DNA from: Falsigemmobacter faecalis
Lineage (GTDB): Bacteria; Pseudomonadota; Alphaproteobacteria; Rhodobacterales; Rhodobacteraceae
Reading direction: 5' to 3'
NCBI RefSeq assembly: GCF_003863335.1
Contig: NZ_RRAZ01000033.1
Span: 1 to 37,846 of the forward strand
DNA length: 37,846 bases
The notes under the pieces were generated by a model. The model did not search any database and was not told the origin of the DNA. It saw only the letters and a program-made list of their open reading frames with translations. Position numbers and translations under genes: made by a program. Of the stretch, positions 8,433 to 17,290 are shown piece after piece. Each line of letters starts with the position of its first letter. Positions within the stretch are counted from its first letter, which is position 1.

Positions 8433-9755
8433 ATGAACTCACTCGCCAATTTCTTTACGCGGATTATGAGCCGTTATTTGCCGGACCCTCTTGTCGTTGC
8501 GATTTTGCTGACGGCGCTGACGGTGCTGTTCGCCATGCTCAGCCAGGGCACCGGGCTGATCGCGGCGACGATGTTCTGGGGGGACGGTTTCTGGAATCTG
8601 CTCGCATTTACGATGCAGATGACCGTGATCCTGCTGGCCGGCTACATGATGGCCCGCACGCCGCTGGTGGACTGGCTGATGGAAAAGCTGATCGCGCCGG
8701 TCACGACCCCGCGCGGCGCGGTGATCGCCGCCACGCTGATCGCAGGTGTGGCCAGCTGGATGAACTGGGGCTTTGGCCTGGTGATCGGCACGCTGATCGC
8801 CCAGAAGCTCGGCCATAAAGTGCGCGGTCTGCATTATCCGCTGGTGATCGCGGCCGGCTATTCCGGCTTTGTGATTTATGGCATCGGCCTGTCGGGCTCG
8901 ATCCCGCTGCTGATCAACACCCCCGGTCACTTCCTTGAGGGCACCATTGGTCTGGTGCCGCTGAGCGAGACGATCTTCTCCCCGATCGTGCTGGTCTGCA
9001 CCCTGGTGATCCTGGTGACCATGCCGTTCTTCAACGCGATGCTGCACCCCACGCGGGCCGAAGACATCAAAGAGGTTGATCCCGGCACCCAGGCTGTTTT
9101 CAGCGTCGCGGACAGCGGCCGGACCACCGTGTCGGAGCGGTTGAACAACAGCGCCATCATTGGCGTCGGCATGGGGCTCTTCGGCCTCGCCTATGCAGTG
9201 CTCTATCTTTGGAATGGCGGCGGCATCACGCTGAACTTTGTGAACACCGTCTTCCTGTTCCTCAGCGTTTTGCTGTTCGTAACGCCCAACCGCTTCCTGG
9301 CCGCGCTGAACGACGGTGTGAAAATCCTCGGCGGTATCATCATCCAGTACCCCTTCTATGCCGGCATTCTGGCCATCCTGTCGGGCTCGGGACTGGTCGT
9401 GACCTTTGCCAACTGGTTCGCCAGCTTCTCAACGGCAGAAACCCTGCCGCTGTGGTCCTTTATCTCAGCCGGCCTGATCAACGTCTTCGTGCCCTCGGGC
9501 GGCGGTCAGTGGGTGATCCAGGGCCCCGTTATGATGGAAGCGGCGCGTCAGCTGAACGCCTCTGTCCCGGCGACGGCCGTTGCCGTGCAGATGGGGGACC
9601 AGTGGACCAATATGGTGCAGCCCTTCTGGCTCCTGCCGGCGCTCGCGATCTCCGGGCTGAAGCTCAGCGATATCATGGGCTATATGGTGCTGGTGCTGTT
9701 CTACACGGGCGCGATCTTCGTCGCCACCGTACTGGCCTGGGGCTTCGTGTTCTGA
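8433..9755 (+). CDS. AtoE-type short-chain fatty acid carrier
   Basis: The 440-residue protein is a membrane carrier of the AtoE family, which takes up short-chain fatty acids. It consists of about ten to twelve hydrophobic segments and begins in the family style with a short amphipathic N-terminus (FFTRIMSRYLPDPLVVAILL). Blocks such as MNWGFGLVIG, LINTPGHFLE, FVPSGGGQWVIQGP and MGDQWTNMVQPFW are typical. The ATG at 8433 has GGAGGAGGG 5 to 10 nt upstream; an ATG-frame start at 8385 lies in the promoter region. In this cluster it probably imports a small organic acid that the following enzymes degrade. Confidence 0.9.
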   Translation: MNSLANFFTRIMSRYLPDPLVVAILLTALTVLFAMLSQGTGLIAATMFWGDGFWNLLAFTMQMTVILLAGYMMARTPLVDWLMEKLIAPVTTPRGAVIAATLIAGVASWMNWGFGLVIGTLIAQKLGHKVRGLHYPLVIAAGYSGFVIYGIGLSGSIPLLINTPGHFLEGTIGLVPLSETIFSPIVLVCTLVILVTMPFFNAMLHPTRAEDIKEVDPGTQAVFSVADSGRTTVSERLNNSAIIGVGMGLFGLAYAVLYLWNGGGITLNFVNTVFLFLSVLLFVTPNRFLAALNDGVKILGGIIIQYPFYAGILAILSGSGLVVTFANWFASFSTAETLPLWSFISAGLINVFVPSGGGQWVIQGPVMMEAARQLNASVPATAVAVQMGDQWTNMVQPFWLLPALAISGLKLSDIMGYMVLVLFYTGAIFVATVLAWGFVF

Positions 9756-9758
9756 GCC

Positions 9759-10064
9759 ATGCCCTGGATGATTGAAACCTTTGACACAGCCGGGGGCGCA
9801 GATCTGCGCCTTCAGCTGCGCCCCGCACATCTGGACTACCTGCAGGCCAACCGTTCGCTGTTGCTGGCCTGCGGCGCCAAGCTCTCGGATGACGGCACCG
9901 CGGCCAGCGGCGGGCTTTATCTGCTCAACGTGGAGAGCCGTGCCGAGGCCGAGGCGTTCATTGCGCGCGACCCGTTCCACGAGGGCGGTCTTTTTGAACG
10001 GGTGTTCATCACCCGCTGGCGCAAAGCTTTTTTTGACGGACAGAACACCCTGGGGGAGGAATAA
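9759..10064 (+). CDS. YciI-like small protein
   Basis: The 101-residue protein fits the YCII-related, dimeric alpha/beta-barrel fold: LRPAHLDYLQANRSLLLACG with the conserved His-Asp pair, a central GGLYLL strand, and FIARDPFHEGGLFERVFITRW. Family members act as isomerases, dehydratases or dehalogenase-like enzymes in ring catabolism, but most are unassigned. It begins 3 nt after the carrier stop and its stop abuts the next ATG, so it belongs to the same transcript. Its position beside a CatC-like protein of the same fold suggests that it works on a related intermediate. Confidence 0.75.
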   Translation: MPWMIETFDTAGGADLRLQLRPAHLDYLQANRSLLLACGAKLSDDGTAASGGLYLLNVESRAEAEAFIARDPFHEGGLFERVFITRWRKAFFDGQNTLGEE

Positions 10065-10355
10065 ATGCTGTTTCAGGTTGAAATGACGGTCATGATCCCG
10101 GCCGATATGCCCGCAGAAACGGCCGCAGAGATCAAGGCCCGCGAAAAAGACTATGCGCAGGAACTGCAGCGCAGCGGCATCTGGCGCCATATCTGGCGTC
10201 ATGCCGGGGCCTATAAGAACACCTCGATCTTCGATTGCCGCGACAACCAGCATCTGCATGACGTCCTGACCGGGCTGCCGCTGTTTCCCTATATGCAGAT
10301 CGACGTCACGCCGATTTGCCGCCATCCCTCCTCCATCCGCGAGGACGACAGATGA
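10065..10355 (+). CDS. Muconolactone delta-isomerase-like protein (CatC family)
   Basis: The 96-residue protein matches the length and pattern of CatC, which converts muconolactone to 3-oxoadipate enol-lactone in the catechol branch of the beta-ketoadipate pathway. It begins MLFQVEMTV and has LQRSGIWRHIWRHAGAY, LPLFPYMQIDV and the closing block CRHPSSIREDDR. A GGGGGAGGA ribosome-binding site lies 4 nt upstream. No catechol dioxygenase or muconate cycloisomerase gene is in the window, so the natural substrate could be a substituted or different lactone. Its stop overlaps the SDR start. Confidence 0.88.
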   Translation: MLFQVEMTVMIPADMPAETAAEIKAREKDYAQELQRSGIWRHIWRHAGAYKNTSIFDCRDNQHLHDVLTGLPLFPYMQIDVTPICRHPSSIREDDR

Positions 10356-11080
10356 GCGGCGCGCTGAACACGGCCCTGGTGACAGGTGGCGCGCGCGGGA
10401 TCGGGGCGGCCATCACCGCCCGGCTGAAAGCCAGCGGTCTGCGGGTGATCGTGGCCGACATTCTGACGCCTGAACCGGGCGCTGCGGATCGTGCCTTTCA
10501 GGTCGATCTGTCGGATGCCGGTGCGGCACAGGACGTGTTTGCCCGCATCGCAGCGGAAGAAGAGGTCGGCTGCCTGGTCAATAACGTCGGGATCGTGGCA
10601 CCCGCTGCGCTCGAAGACGTGGATCTGGCCGATTTCGACCGCCTGTTCTCCATCAACCTGCGCCCGTCACTCCTGGCGGCTCAGGCGCTGGTGCCGGGCA
10701 TGAAGGCGCGGGGCGCGGGCCGGATCGTGATGAACACCAGCCGCGTCACGCTGGGCAAGGAATTGCGCAGCCTCTACAGCGCGACGAAGGGCGCGGCGCA
10801 GTCTATGGCCCGCACCTGGGCGCTGGAACTGGCCCCGCACGGCATCACCGTGAACTCGGTGGCGCCCGGCCCGATCGGCACCGATGCCTTCTGGGCCAAC
10901 AATCCCCCCGATGCCCCTTTAACCCGGCAGATCGTGGCCCGCGTGCCCGTCGGGCGGATGGGCACAGGGGAAGATATTGCCAATGCCGTGGCCTTCTTCT
11001 GCGCGCCCGACAGCAGCTTTGTCACCGGCCAGACGCTGTTTGTCTGCGGCGGCGTCACCGTGGGGCTTGCCGGGAACTGA
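10352..11080 (+). CDS. Short-chain dehydrogenase/reductase
   Basis: A classical SDR of 242 residues. It has the nucleotide-binding loop TGGARGIG near residue 12, NNVG, a catalytic Ser in MNTSR, and YSATK as the YxxxK pair, followed by the PG...T region (VAPGPIGTDAF). It ends with FVTGQTLFVCGG, typical of 3-oxoacyl reductase-like members. The ATG at 10352 overlaps the CatC-like stop as ATGA and is preferred over 10316. It probably oxidises a hydroxyl group of the cluster's substrate; the direction and substrate cannot be read from sequence. Confidence 0.88.
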   Translation: MSGALNTALVTGGARGIGAAITARLKASGLRVIVADILTPEPGAADRAFQVDLSDAGAAQDVFARIAAEEEVGCLVNNVGIVAPAALEDVDLADFDRLFSINLRPSLLAAQALVPGMKARGAGRIVMNTSRVTLGKELRSLYSATKGAAQSMARTWALELAPHGITVNSVAPGPIGTDAFWANNPPDAPLTRQIVARVPVGRMGTGEDIANAVAFFCAPDSSFVTGQTLFVCGGVTVGLAGN

Positions 11081-11086
11081 ACCGAT

Positions 11087-11125
11087 GTCCCCCGCGGATG
11101 CTGCGGCCTGCGGGGGACGTTTCTT
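11087..11125 (+). terminator. Rho-independent terminator after the SDR gene
   Basis: A perfect 9-bp stem, GTCCCCCGC (11087-11095) and GCGGGGGAC (11110-11118), with a 14-nt loop is followed by GTTTCTT. It begins 7 nt after the SDR stop and should end the carrier-to-SDR transcript, leaving lysR with its own promoter. Confidence 0.8.
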
Positions 11126-11184
11126 GATTTCGTTTCGCAGTTGGTATTGTGCTGGTTAACCGTGCCCTTTGACAGGAATTTAAC

Positions 11185-12084
11185 GTGCTGACGCTGAAAC
11201 ATTACGAGTTGCTGACAACCCTGGCCGAAGAGCTGCACTTCGGGCGGGCGGCGCAACGCCTTGGCGTCTCGCAGCCGCAGCTCACGCAGGCGCTCAAGCA
11301 GATGGAAGAGCTGGTCGGGACGCGGTTGTTTGACCGCACGAAACGCCGGGTTGAGCTGGCGGCAGCGGGTGCGCTGCTGTTGCCCGATGCCCGCGCGGTC
11401 CTGCGCCATGCACGCCAGGCAGAAGAGGTCGCGCTGCGTGCAGGCCGCGGCCTGACGGGACGTCTCAGCCTTGGCTATATCGGCACGGTCGCCTATAACG
11501 GCGTTCTGACGAAAATTCTGTCGCATTTTCATACCCAGGCCGCGCAGCTGGATCTGCAGCTGGTCCTGATGGATCTGGACCGCCAGTTTCCCGAAGTTGC
11601 GGCCGGCAACCTCGACGCCGGGATTGTGCGCCTGCCCTATCCCAACATCCCGCCCGAACTCGACAGCCGCGTCATTCATCGCGAGGCGCTTTGGATTGCG
11701 CTGCCGACAACGCATCCTCTGGCGGGGGAGGAAAAGCTGGACCTCGCACAGTTTGATGGCGCCGATTTCATCGCAACCCATCTGCCCCCGAACACAGGTT
11801 TCGCCGCAGCGATGGATCAGGCCTGCGCTCATGCGGGGATAAAGACGAATATCGTCCACCGCTCGCCGCAGTTTGCCTCAATCATTTCGCTGGTCGCGGC
11901 CGGCCTTGGCGTTGCGGTGGTGCCGGAGTCTCTGCACCGGGTAAAAATCCCCGGCGTTGTCTGCCGCGCCCTGTCAGACGTCAGCGTGACGGCGGAAATC
12001 GCGCTGGTCTGGCGGCGCGATAACGAAAGCCCACCGCTTCAGCAGTTTCTGGCCAGCGTGTCTGCCGCGCTGCCACCGATTTAA
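11185..12084 (+). CDS. LysR-type transcriptional regulator
   Basis: The 299-residue protein starts with the family helix-turn-helix (LTLKHYELLTTLAEELHFGRAAQRLGVSQPQLTQALKQME). A linker and a periplasmic-binding-like effector domain follow, including SLGYIGTVAYNGVLTKIL, where CatR/BenM-like regulators have a similar block. The start is GTG at 11185 with AGGA 9 nt upstream; no ATG gives the normal start. It lies downstream of, and in the same direction as, the catabolic operon and 11 nt ahead of the hydrolase gene. It probably senses a pathway intermediate and controls the divergent promoter at 8339-8432. Confidence 0.92.
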   Translation: MLTLKHYELLTTLAEELHFGRAAQRLGVSQPQLTQALKQMEELVGTRLFDRTKRRVELAAAGALLLPDARAVLRHARQAEEVALRAGRGLTGRLSLGYIGTVAYNGVLTKILSHFHTQAAQLDLQLVLMDLDRQFPEVAAGNLDAGIVRLPYPNIPPELDSRVIHREALWIALPTTHPLAGEEKLDLAQFDGADFIATHLPPNTGFAAAMDQACAHAGIKTNIVHRSPQFASIISLVAAGLGVAVVPESLHRVKIPGVVCRALSDVSVTAEIALVWRRDNESPPLQQFLASVSAALPPI

Positions 12085-12095
12085 AAGGACTCTAA

Positions 12096-12881
12096 ATGCC
12101 CCGCCCCGAGAACTTCACATCCGTTGATGGCCTGCATTACGGATGGCGCCCTGCTGAAGCTGGCGCCCCGACGCTGCTGTTTGCAAACTCCCTTGGTACG
12201 GATGTGCGGGTCTGGGACCGGGTGGGGGCGCGGCTTCCGGCGCAGTGGGGCATCCTGCGTTTTGACAAGCGCGGGCACGGGCTGAGCCGCTTTCAGGCCG
12301 GGCTCACGATTGAAACCATGGCTGACGACGCCGAATTTCTGCTCGATCATCTCGGGATCGGGGCCTTTGCAGGCGTCGGGCTGTCGGTCGGCGGGCTGAT
12401 CATGCAACGCCTGGCACTGCGGCGCGAAACCACCATGACCCATCTGGTTCTGGCCGACACCGCGGCAAAGATCGGATCAGAAGAGGTGTGGAATCCGCGG
12501 ATTGAAACGGTGATGCGCCAGGGGATCGCCGCCATATCAGATATGATCCTCGCACGCTGGTTCGCCCCGGAATATCAGACGACGGCTGATTTCAGCATGT
12601 GGCAACTCATGCTGGAGCGCACCCCGGCTGAGGGCTATGCCGCCGTCTGTGCCGCCATCCGTGATGCGGATTACCGGGCCGATCTTGCGCGGATTTCGCT
12701 GCCAACACTGGTTGTGGCGGGCGCGCAGGACAGCTCCACCCAGCCTGCGCTTGTGCGCGAAACCGCAGAGCAGATCCCCGGCGCGCGCTTTGTGGAAATC
12801 GCAGACGCAGGCCATCTCCCCTGCGTTGAGCAACCCGAGCGCTTCGCCGCACTGCTGATGGAGCATCTGAGCAGGAGCTGA
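12096..12881 (+). CDS. 3-oxoadipate enol-lactonase-like alpha/beta hydrolase (PcaD family)
   Basis: The 261-residue alpha/beta hydrolase resembles PcaD, which opens 3-oxoadipate enol-lactone, the product of CatC. The oxyanion region is LLFANSLGTDVRVWD, the nucleophile elbow GLSVGG (Ser97), and the catalytic His lies in DAGHLPCVEQPERF near the end. AAGGAC lies 5 nt upstream of the ATG. Pairing of CatC-like and PcaD-like enzymes argues for a lactone route, but the name should be taken as family level because the upstream ring-cleavage genes are missing. Confidence 0.88.
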   Translation: MPRPENFTSVDGLHYGWRPAEAGAPTLLFANSLGTDVRVWDRVGARLPAQWGILRFDKRGHGLSRFQAGLTIETMADDAEFLLDHLGIGAFAGVGLSVGGLIMQRLALRRETTMTHLVLADTAAKIGSEEVWNPRIETVMRQGIAAISDMILARWFAPEYQTTADFSMWQLMLERTPAEGYAAVCAAIRDADYRADLARISLPTLVVAGAQDSSTQPALVRETAEQIPGARFVEIADAGHLPCVEQPERFAALLMEHLSRS

Positions 12882-12902
12882 CGCCCCACGCGCTTGGCGC
12901 CT

Positions 12903-12935
12903 GGGCTCCCTTGCCTGCTGCGGCAGAGGGAGCCC
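12903..12935. terminator. Hairpin between convergent genes
   Basis: GGGCTCCCT (12903-12911) and AGGGAGCCC (12927-12935) form a perfect 9-bp stem 22 nt past the hydrolase stop. There is no T-run on either strand, so it may be a weak or factor-assisted terminator between the hydrolase and the leftward regulator remnant. Confidence 0.5.
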
Positions 12936-12994
12936 GGACGCCATGGGGTGCATCCGCTGCAGGTCTGGAAGGTGGTGTCAGGGCCAGGTGCCCG

Positions 12995-13770
12995 TCACGA
13001 CACACCCTTCCGGGCGCACGATCTGTGCACCGTCTCGTGCGCGTTGCCGGGCGTGATATCAAAGCGGCGTTTGAATGCGGTCGCAAAGTTTTAGGTGCTG
13101 GAGAAGCCGGCGATACGCGCAGCCTGCTGAATGCTGGCCCCCAGCCGTCCTTGTTCAGATTGCCCGCGATATAGGCCGTCAGCCGCGGCCCGCGATGAGG
13201 GCGTGAGTCTGCGGCGCGTAGTATGCCCGCGTGCGCCAGGGCCGCGCGCACCAGATCGATCCCGCAGGACATCAGCCGCAGGTTCATCGCATTGCGCGAC
13301 TGCGCGCCCGCGGCAAATCCCGCGTAAAGCTCACAGATCGTGTGCGCCGTTTCGCGCATGCGCGCGTCTGGCGTCCAGACCTTTTGCATCATTTTATCCG
13401 GCAGGGTTGCAACCGCCACTTGGTGGAGCGCAGGGCTGGCCGGCTCCTCCATCATGCTGCCGGCCTGCGCCAGCCAGTCCTCATCGAAAGAAACGCTGAT
13501 TTTGCTTAAAGGCGCGCCGTAACTTTCAAGATACTCGACGGCCTCACCCGCCCGCAGGTGAAGTATGATCGCTTTCGGACCGGACTCTTCCGGCGACAGG
13601 GTCGAAAGGGTGTAGGTCTTTTCATCATAGACGAGCCGCTGGTGGCCGTTCAGCAGCACCATCAGAAATATACGATCTTCGTCGATCACCCGTCGTGAAC
13701 GGGTGTCCTTCATTATCTGTTCATGACGAATACCCACGCGGAAGTTGCCTGGATAATGAAACACCGTCAC
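12995..13770 (-). pseudogene. AraC-family regulator, frameshift and stop in the DNA-binding domain
   Basis: The N-terminal sensor part reads well (VFHYPGNFRVGIRHEQIMKD, then RLVYDEKTYTLS and HTICELYAGFAAGAQSRNAMNLRL). The AraC domain begins with RGPRLTAYIAGNLNKD. There the frame changes; the next family block, LGASIQQAARIAGFSST, is in another frame and is followed by an in-frame TAA. FATAFKRRFDITPGNAHETV then continues to a TGA at 12995-12997. The start is unclear: GTG at about 13770 or an upstream TTG at 13848. It lies divergent to the TonB receptor, as siderophore-receptor activators of this family often do. Confidence 0.8.
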
Positions 13771-13911
13771 TGGGGCACCCCTGATGCTGCACAAACCCGC
13801 CAACTCTGAGCGCTGACGCCTGACGAAACAAAAATGTCGCGCAGGCAAAACAGCCTCTCATGGAGCATGGCATCGAGGAAGTTATATTATCAGTGTAATT
13901 TACTCAACTAT

Positions 13912-13953
13912 CATAAGGGATTGAAGGAAGCCCTCTGACTTCAATCCCTTATG
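13912..13953. promoter_or_regulatory. 15-bp inverted repeat in the TonB receptor leader
   Basis: CATAAGGGATTGAAG (13912-13926) and CTTCAATCCCTTATG (13939-13953) are perfect complements around a 12-nt loop. The element lies 24 nt before the receptor ATG, downstream of an AT-rich patch (13881-13905) that could hold the promoter. It could be an operator, or an RNA hairpin in the leader that controls access to the start. There is no T-run, so it is not a standard terminator. Confidence 0.6.
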
Positions 13954-13976
13954 GGCGTATCACAGACAGGATCATC

Positions 13977-15992
13977 ATGTCATTGCCCTCTCCCCGTGCC
14001 AATCTTTGGCTGCTTGCGCTGACCAGCGCCTCCGTGCTGGCGCTGTCAACCGCGCTTCAGGCACAAGAACAGACAGAAGGCGATGGTGAGACGCTCCTGA
14101 GCATCATTCAACTGGTCTCCGGCGGGCAGGATAATGTCGAAGCCACCGGCGGCACTGAGGTGAATGATGACGATCTTGACCGTCTGAAACCCGATGATGT
14201 CTCTGATCTTTTCAGCCGTGAATCGAGCGTTTCAGTCTCTGGCGGCGGTGGGGCAGCCAAGCGGGTGAGCGTGCTGGGCATCGAGCAGTCTCTGCTCGCC
14301 ACCAGCGTGGATGGGGTCCCGCAAGGCGCAACCGCATGGCACAATACCGGCTCAAATGTCGTTGATCCGGCATTTCTGAAAGCGGTCAAAGTTGAGGCCG
14401 GTGCCGCCGCTGCGGATGCCGGTTTTGGCGCAGGGGCAGGCTCGCTGCGCTATGAAACCGACAATGCCCATGATCTGTTGGACGCCGGGAAAGACATTGG
14501 CAGCCGTGTTGCACTTTCCTACGGGAGCAACGGCCGTGGCACCGCGCTGAGTTTTGCAAATTACGGGCGTCACAAAGGTCTTGACTGGCTCGTCATGGTC
14601 AATGGCGCCAATGACAAAGATTACAAAGACGGCAACGGTGCCGTGTCGCAAGGCACCAAGGCTGCAGGCCGTAACGCATTGGCCAAATTTGGTTTTGAAG
14701 CCGAAGGCCACCGCTTTGAGCTGGGCTATCAGCGCAGCCGTGACAATGACGATCGTCTTCAACGCCCCAACCTCGGCAATCCCGGCAGCCGCACATTGCA
14801 CTCGCTGAAGGTCAGCAACGATACGCTGAAGCTTTCCTATACCACCACGGACAGCACGGACTTCTGGAACCCTGAAGTTTCCTTCTATCTGAGCGATTTT
14901 GAGTATTGGCGCGACAACTACTCAACCGATTTTGCCGGCGACGCGACCTTCAGCGAGCAGCAATTCGGCGGTAAGGTGCAAAATACGTTCGACCTGGGTT
15001 ACGGTCGCATCACCGCCGGTCTGGACTTCAACAGCCACGACTATTTGGTCGACAACTACGCAACCGCAGCACAATCCAACTACACGCGCTATCGCGATTT
15101 CTCGACCCAGCAGATCGGGCTGTTCGCTCAGGGACGTTTTGAGTTTGAAAATGGCATCAGCCTGTCGACGGGCGCGCGCCTTGACCGCCACCGCTTTGAT
15201 GACTGGAACGGCAAGCGTTTCTCAGACACCGGCACCAGCCTGAATGCGACGCTGGCTTACCGCCTGAATGACACGGTTGAGGTCTTCGCAGGCGCCTCGG
15301 ACACCTGGCTCGGCTATGTGGTCGGGGATTACGGCTATCTGCACGCGCGGGTCAAAGGCTTCCAAAGCTCGCCCGATCTGCAGGCCGGCAAGTCAAAGAA
15401 TTATAAGATCGGCGCGAACTTCGGCGGCGACAGCTGGCAGGCCGGCGTGACTTAGTTCGACACCCGCGTGCGCAATCTGTTTGACTATGGCGCGGTGAAA
15501 TCGGCCACTGTCCTGACCAACAAACCCGAGGAGTTCCGTTCTAAAGGCGTCACGCTGAATGCGGCCTATGACTTCGGTGCGACGAAAATCGGTGCAAGCT
15601 ACACCAAAGCGGATGTGACCGAAGGGGGCATCGATCTGGTGCCGTCGAAAGGTGAGTTCTTCGCGCCGGTGGGCAAACAGGCGACGCTTTACATCGATCA
15701 CCAGCTTGCTGATTGGGACATGAGCATCGGCGCCAGCGCCAGCTGGGCCGGCGGCCTGAACGAGACCAGAAAAGGCACGACGGTCTACAACGCACTGGAC
15801 GGCTATAACGTTGTAAATGCCTGTGCAGAGTGGACGCCTTCGTCGCACAAAGGCCTCGCTGTCCGCCTCGGCGTCGATAACCTCTTCGACCAGCGCTATT
15901 CTGAGCGTTCCGGGATCGGCAGCACCAATCGTCTTGATCCGGTCTACGCACCCGGTCGCACGATGACGCTGAAAGCGAGCCTGAAGTTCTGA
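13977..15992 (+). pseudogene. TonB-dependent outer-membrane receptor interrupted by an amber codon
   Basis: The frame is open for 671 codons except for TAG at 15453-15455 (codon 493). A signal peptide (cut near ALQAQEQ) precedes a plug domain with NVEATGGTEVNDDDLDRLKPDDVSDLF and RVSVLGIEQSLLATSVDGVPQG. A beta-barrel with alternating aromatic strands ends in KASLKF, the terminal Phe typical of outer-membrane barrels. Receptors of this type import iron-siderophore or haem using TonB energy; the ligand is unknown. Without readthrough the product lacks the last quarter of the barrel and could not insert properly. ACAGGA lies 6 nt before the ATG. Confidence 0.85.
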
Positions 15993-16002
15993 CGCACCAC
16001 AG

Positions 16003-16028
16003 AACCAGCCCTGCATGCAGGGCTGGTT
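16003..16028 (+). terminator. Terminator after the TonB receptor
   Basis: The 26-bp perfect palindrome with arms AACCAGCCCTGCA and TGCAGGGCTGGTT begins 10 nt past the receptor stop and is followed by CATTTGTC. The stem is strong; the T-run is poor. Confidence 0.7.
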
Positions 16029-16099
16029 CATTTGTCACGGCTGTACGGGCAGATGGATGACGATCCGTGCCGTTTTAACGCCCTAAGCCCAAGGGTTTT

Positions 16100-16932
16100 A
16101 GGGCCAGGACCCATTGATTGTGCAATGATTTCATGATTCAGGCTTCCTGTAGGAGGCCGGTTTTATGAGTGATCTGTTCTAGCTCAGCGATGAACAAATG
16201 GCACGGCTTGAGCCATTCTTCCCGAAGTCTCATGGTCGGCCACGCGTCGATGATCGCCGCGTCCTGAGTGGTATTATCTTCATAAATCGCAATGGCTTAC
16301 GATGGAGAGACGCCCCTGCTGAATATGGGCCTGCGAAGACCCTGTATAACCGCTGGAAGCGATGGGGAGATATGGGGGTGTTCGCGCGTATGATGTTGGG
16401 TCTGGCGCAAGCCGATGCCGATCCGTCCACCTTGATGATCGATGCGATTACCTGAAGGCTCATCGAACCGCGTCAAGCCTTCGGCTCAAAAAGGGGGGCG
16501 CGAGCGCCTGATCGGCCGCACGAAAGGCGGCCTCAACACGAAGCTTCATGCCCTGACCGATCGCGATGGCAAGCCGTTGCGCTTCTTCCTCAGCGCGGGT
16601 CAGGTCAGCGATTACACCGGGGCTGCAGCTATGCTCAGCTCGTTTCCCGAAGCGGATTTCCTGCTGGCAGATCGGGGATATGATGCTGATTGGTTTCGGT
16701 AGGCCCTTAAAAATAAGGGGATAGAGCCCTGCATACCGGGGCGAAATTCACGAGAAAAGCCGGTCAAATATGATAGGCGCCGCTATCGCCGCCGCAGCCG
16801 TATCGAGATGATGTTTGGCCGACTAAAGGATTGGAGGCGCGTCGCTACCCGATACGACAGATGCCCCAAAGTATTCCTCAACGCCATAACTCTGGCAGCG
16901 ACGGTTATGTTCTGGTTATGAATCCTGACCCT
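16100..16932 (+). mobile_element. Decayed IS5-family (IS427-type) element
   Basis: The likely ends are AGGGCCAGGACCCAT at 16100 and the complement of AGGGTCAGGATTCAT ending at 16932. The 833-bp length fits this small subgroup. The single transposase gene has two nonsense codons and two frameshifts. No target duplication is visible. Confidence 0.7.
16165..16920 (+). pseudogene. IS427-type transposase, multiply broken
   Basis: The usual protein can be followed through the frames: MSDLF then TAG (16180-16182) where relatives have Trp, LSDEQMARLEPFFPKSHGRP, NGLRWRDAPAEYGP and TLMIDAI. One frameshift follows near 16449 (YLKAHRTA in the next frame) and another near 16495 (RLIGRTKGGLNTKLHA). LLADRGYDADWFR is then followed by TAG at 16700-16702 where relatives have Glu, and the C-terminal block RRYRRRSRIEMMFGRLKDWR comes after that. 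All DDE regions are recognisable but cannot form one protein. Confidence 0.85.
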
Positions 16933-16964
16933 GGAAGCCTATGTTGTGATTTTCCGCGCAGAAC

Positions 16965-17290
16965 TGACCCGGGGGAGCGGACAAAAACCTGGACTGTTTT
17001 CAGGTCGCAAGGCCGAGGCTTTCACGATATTCGATCGGACTTCGGCCACTAAGCGACATCTTGATGCGGGTTTCGTTATACCAGCGGATGTAGCCGTCCA
17101 CGGCGTCTATGAATTGCTCCACTGAGAAAGCCCGCCAATCACGCGAAGAAAAGAACTCCGTCTTGAGGCGGCCGAAGACGCCTTCGCAGGCGGCATTATC
17201 CTGTGAACTCGCCTTGCGTGACATCGACCGCGTGAGCCCGGCTGCATTTACATGGTCCAGCCAGCCCTGCCAGCGGTAAGGGGATACGGG
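16965..17290 (-). mobile_element. 3' fragment of an IS3-family element
   Basis: A terminal-looking TGACCCGGGGGAGCGGAC (from 16965, plus strand) precedes an orfB fragment on the minus strand. The element is cut off at about 17280. Immediately beyond, at 17296-17350, lies a second, diverged copy of its own end sequence. Confidence 0.7.

Noticed and set aside
8439-9047. Minus-strand frame of 202 codons rich in His, Gln and Arg
   Set aside because: It mirrors the hydrophobic AtoE-like carrier; such His/Gln/Arg-rich shadows are usual opposite membrane proteins.
12607-12994. Long minus-strand reading frame that continues from the AraC remnant through the hydrolase gene
   Set aside because: The part below 12995 is the complement of the PcaD-like gene and has no domain; the true AraC frame ends at 12995.
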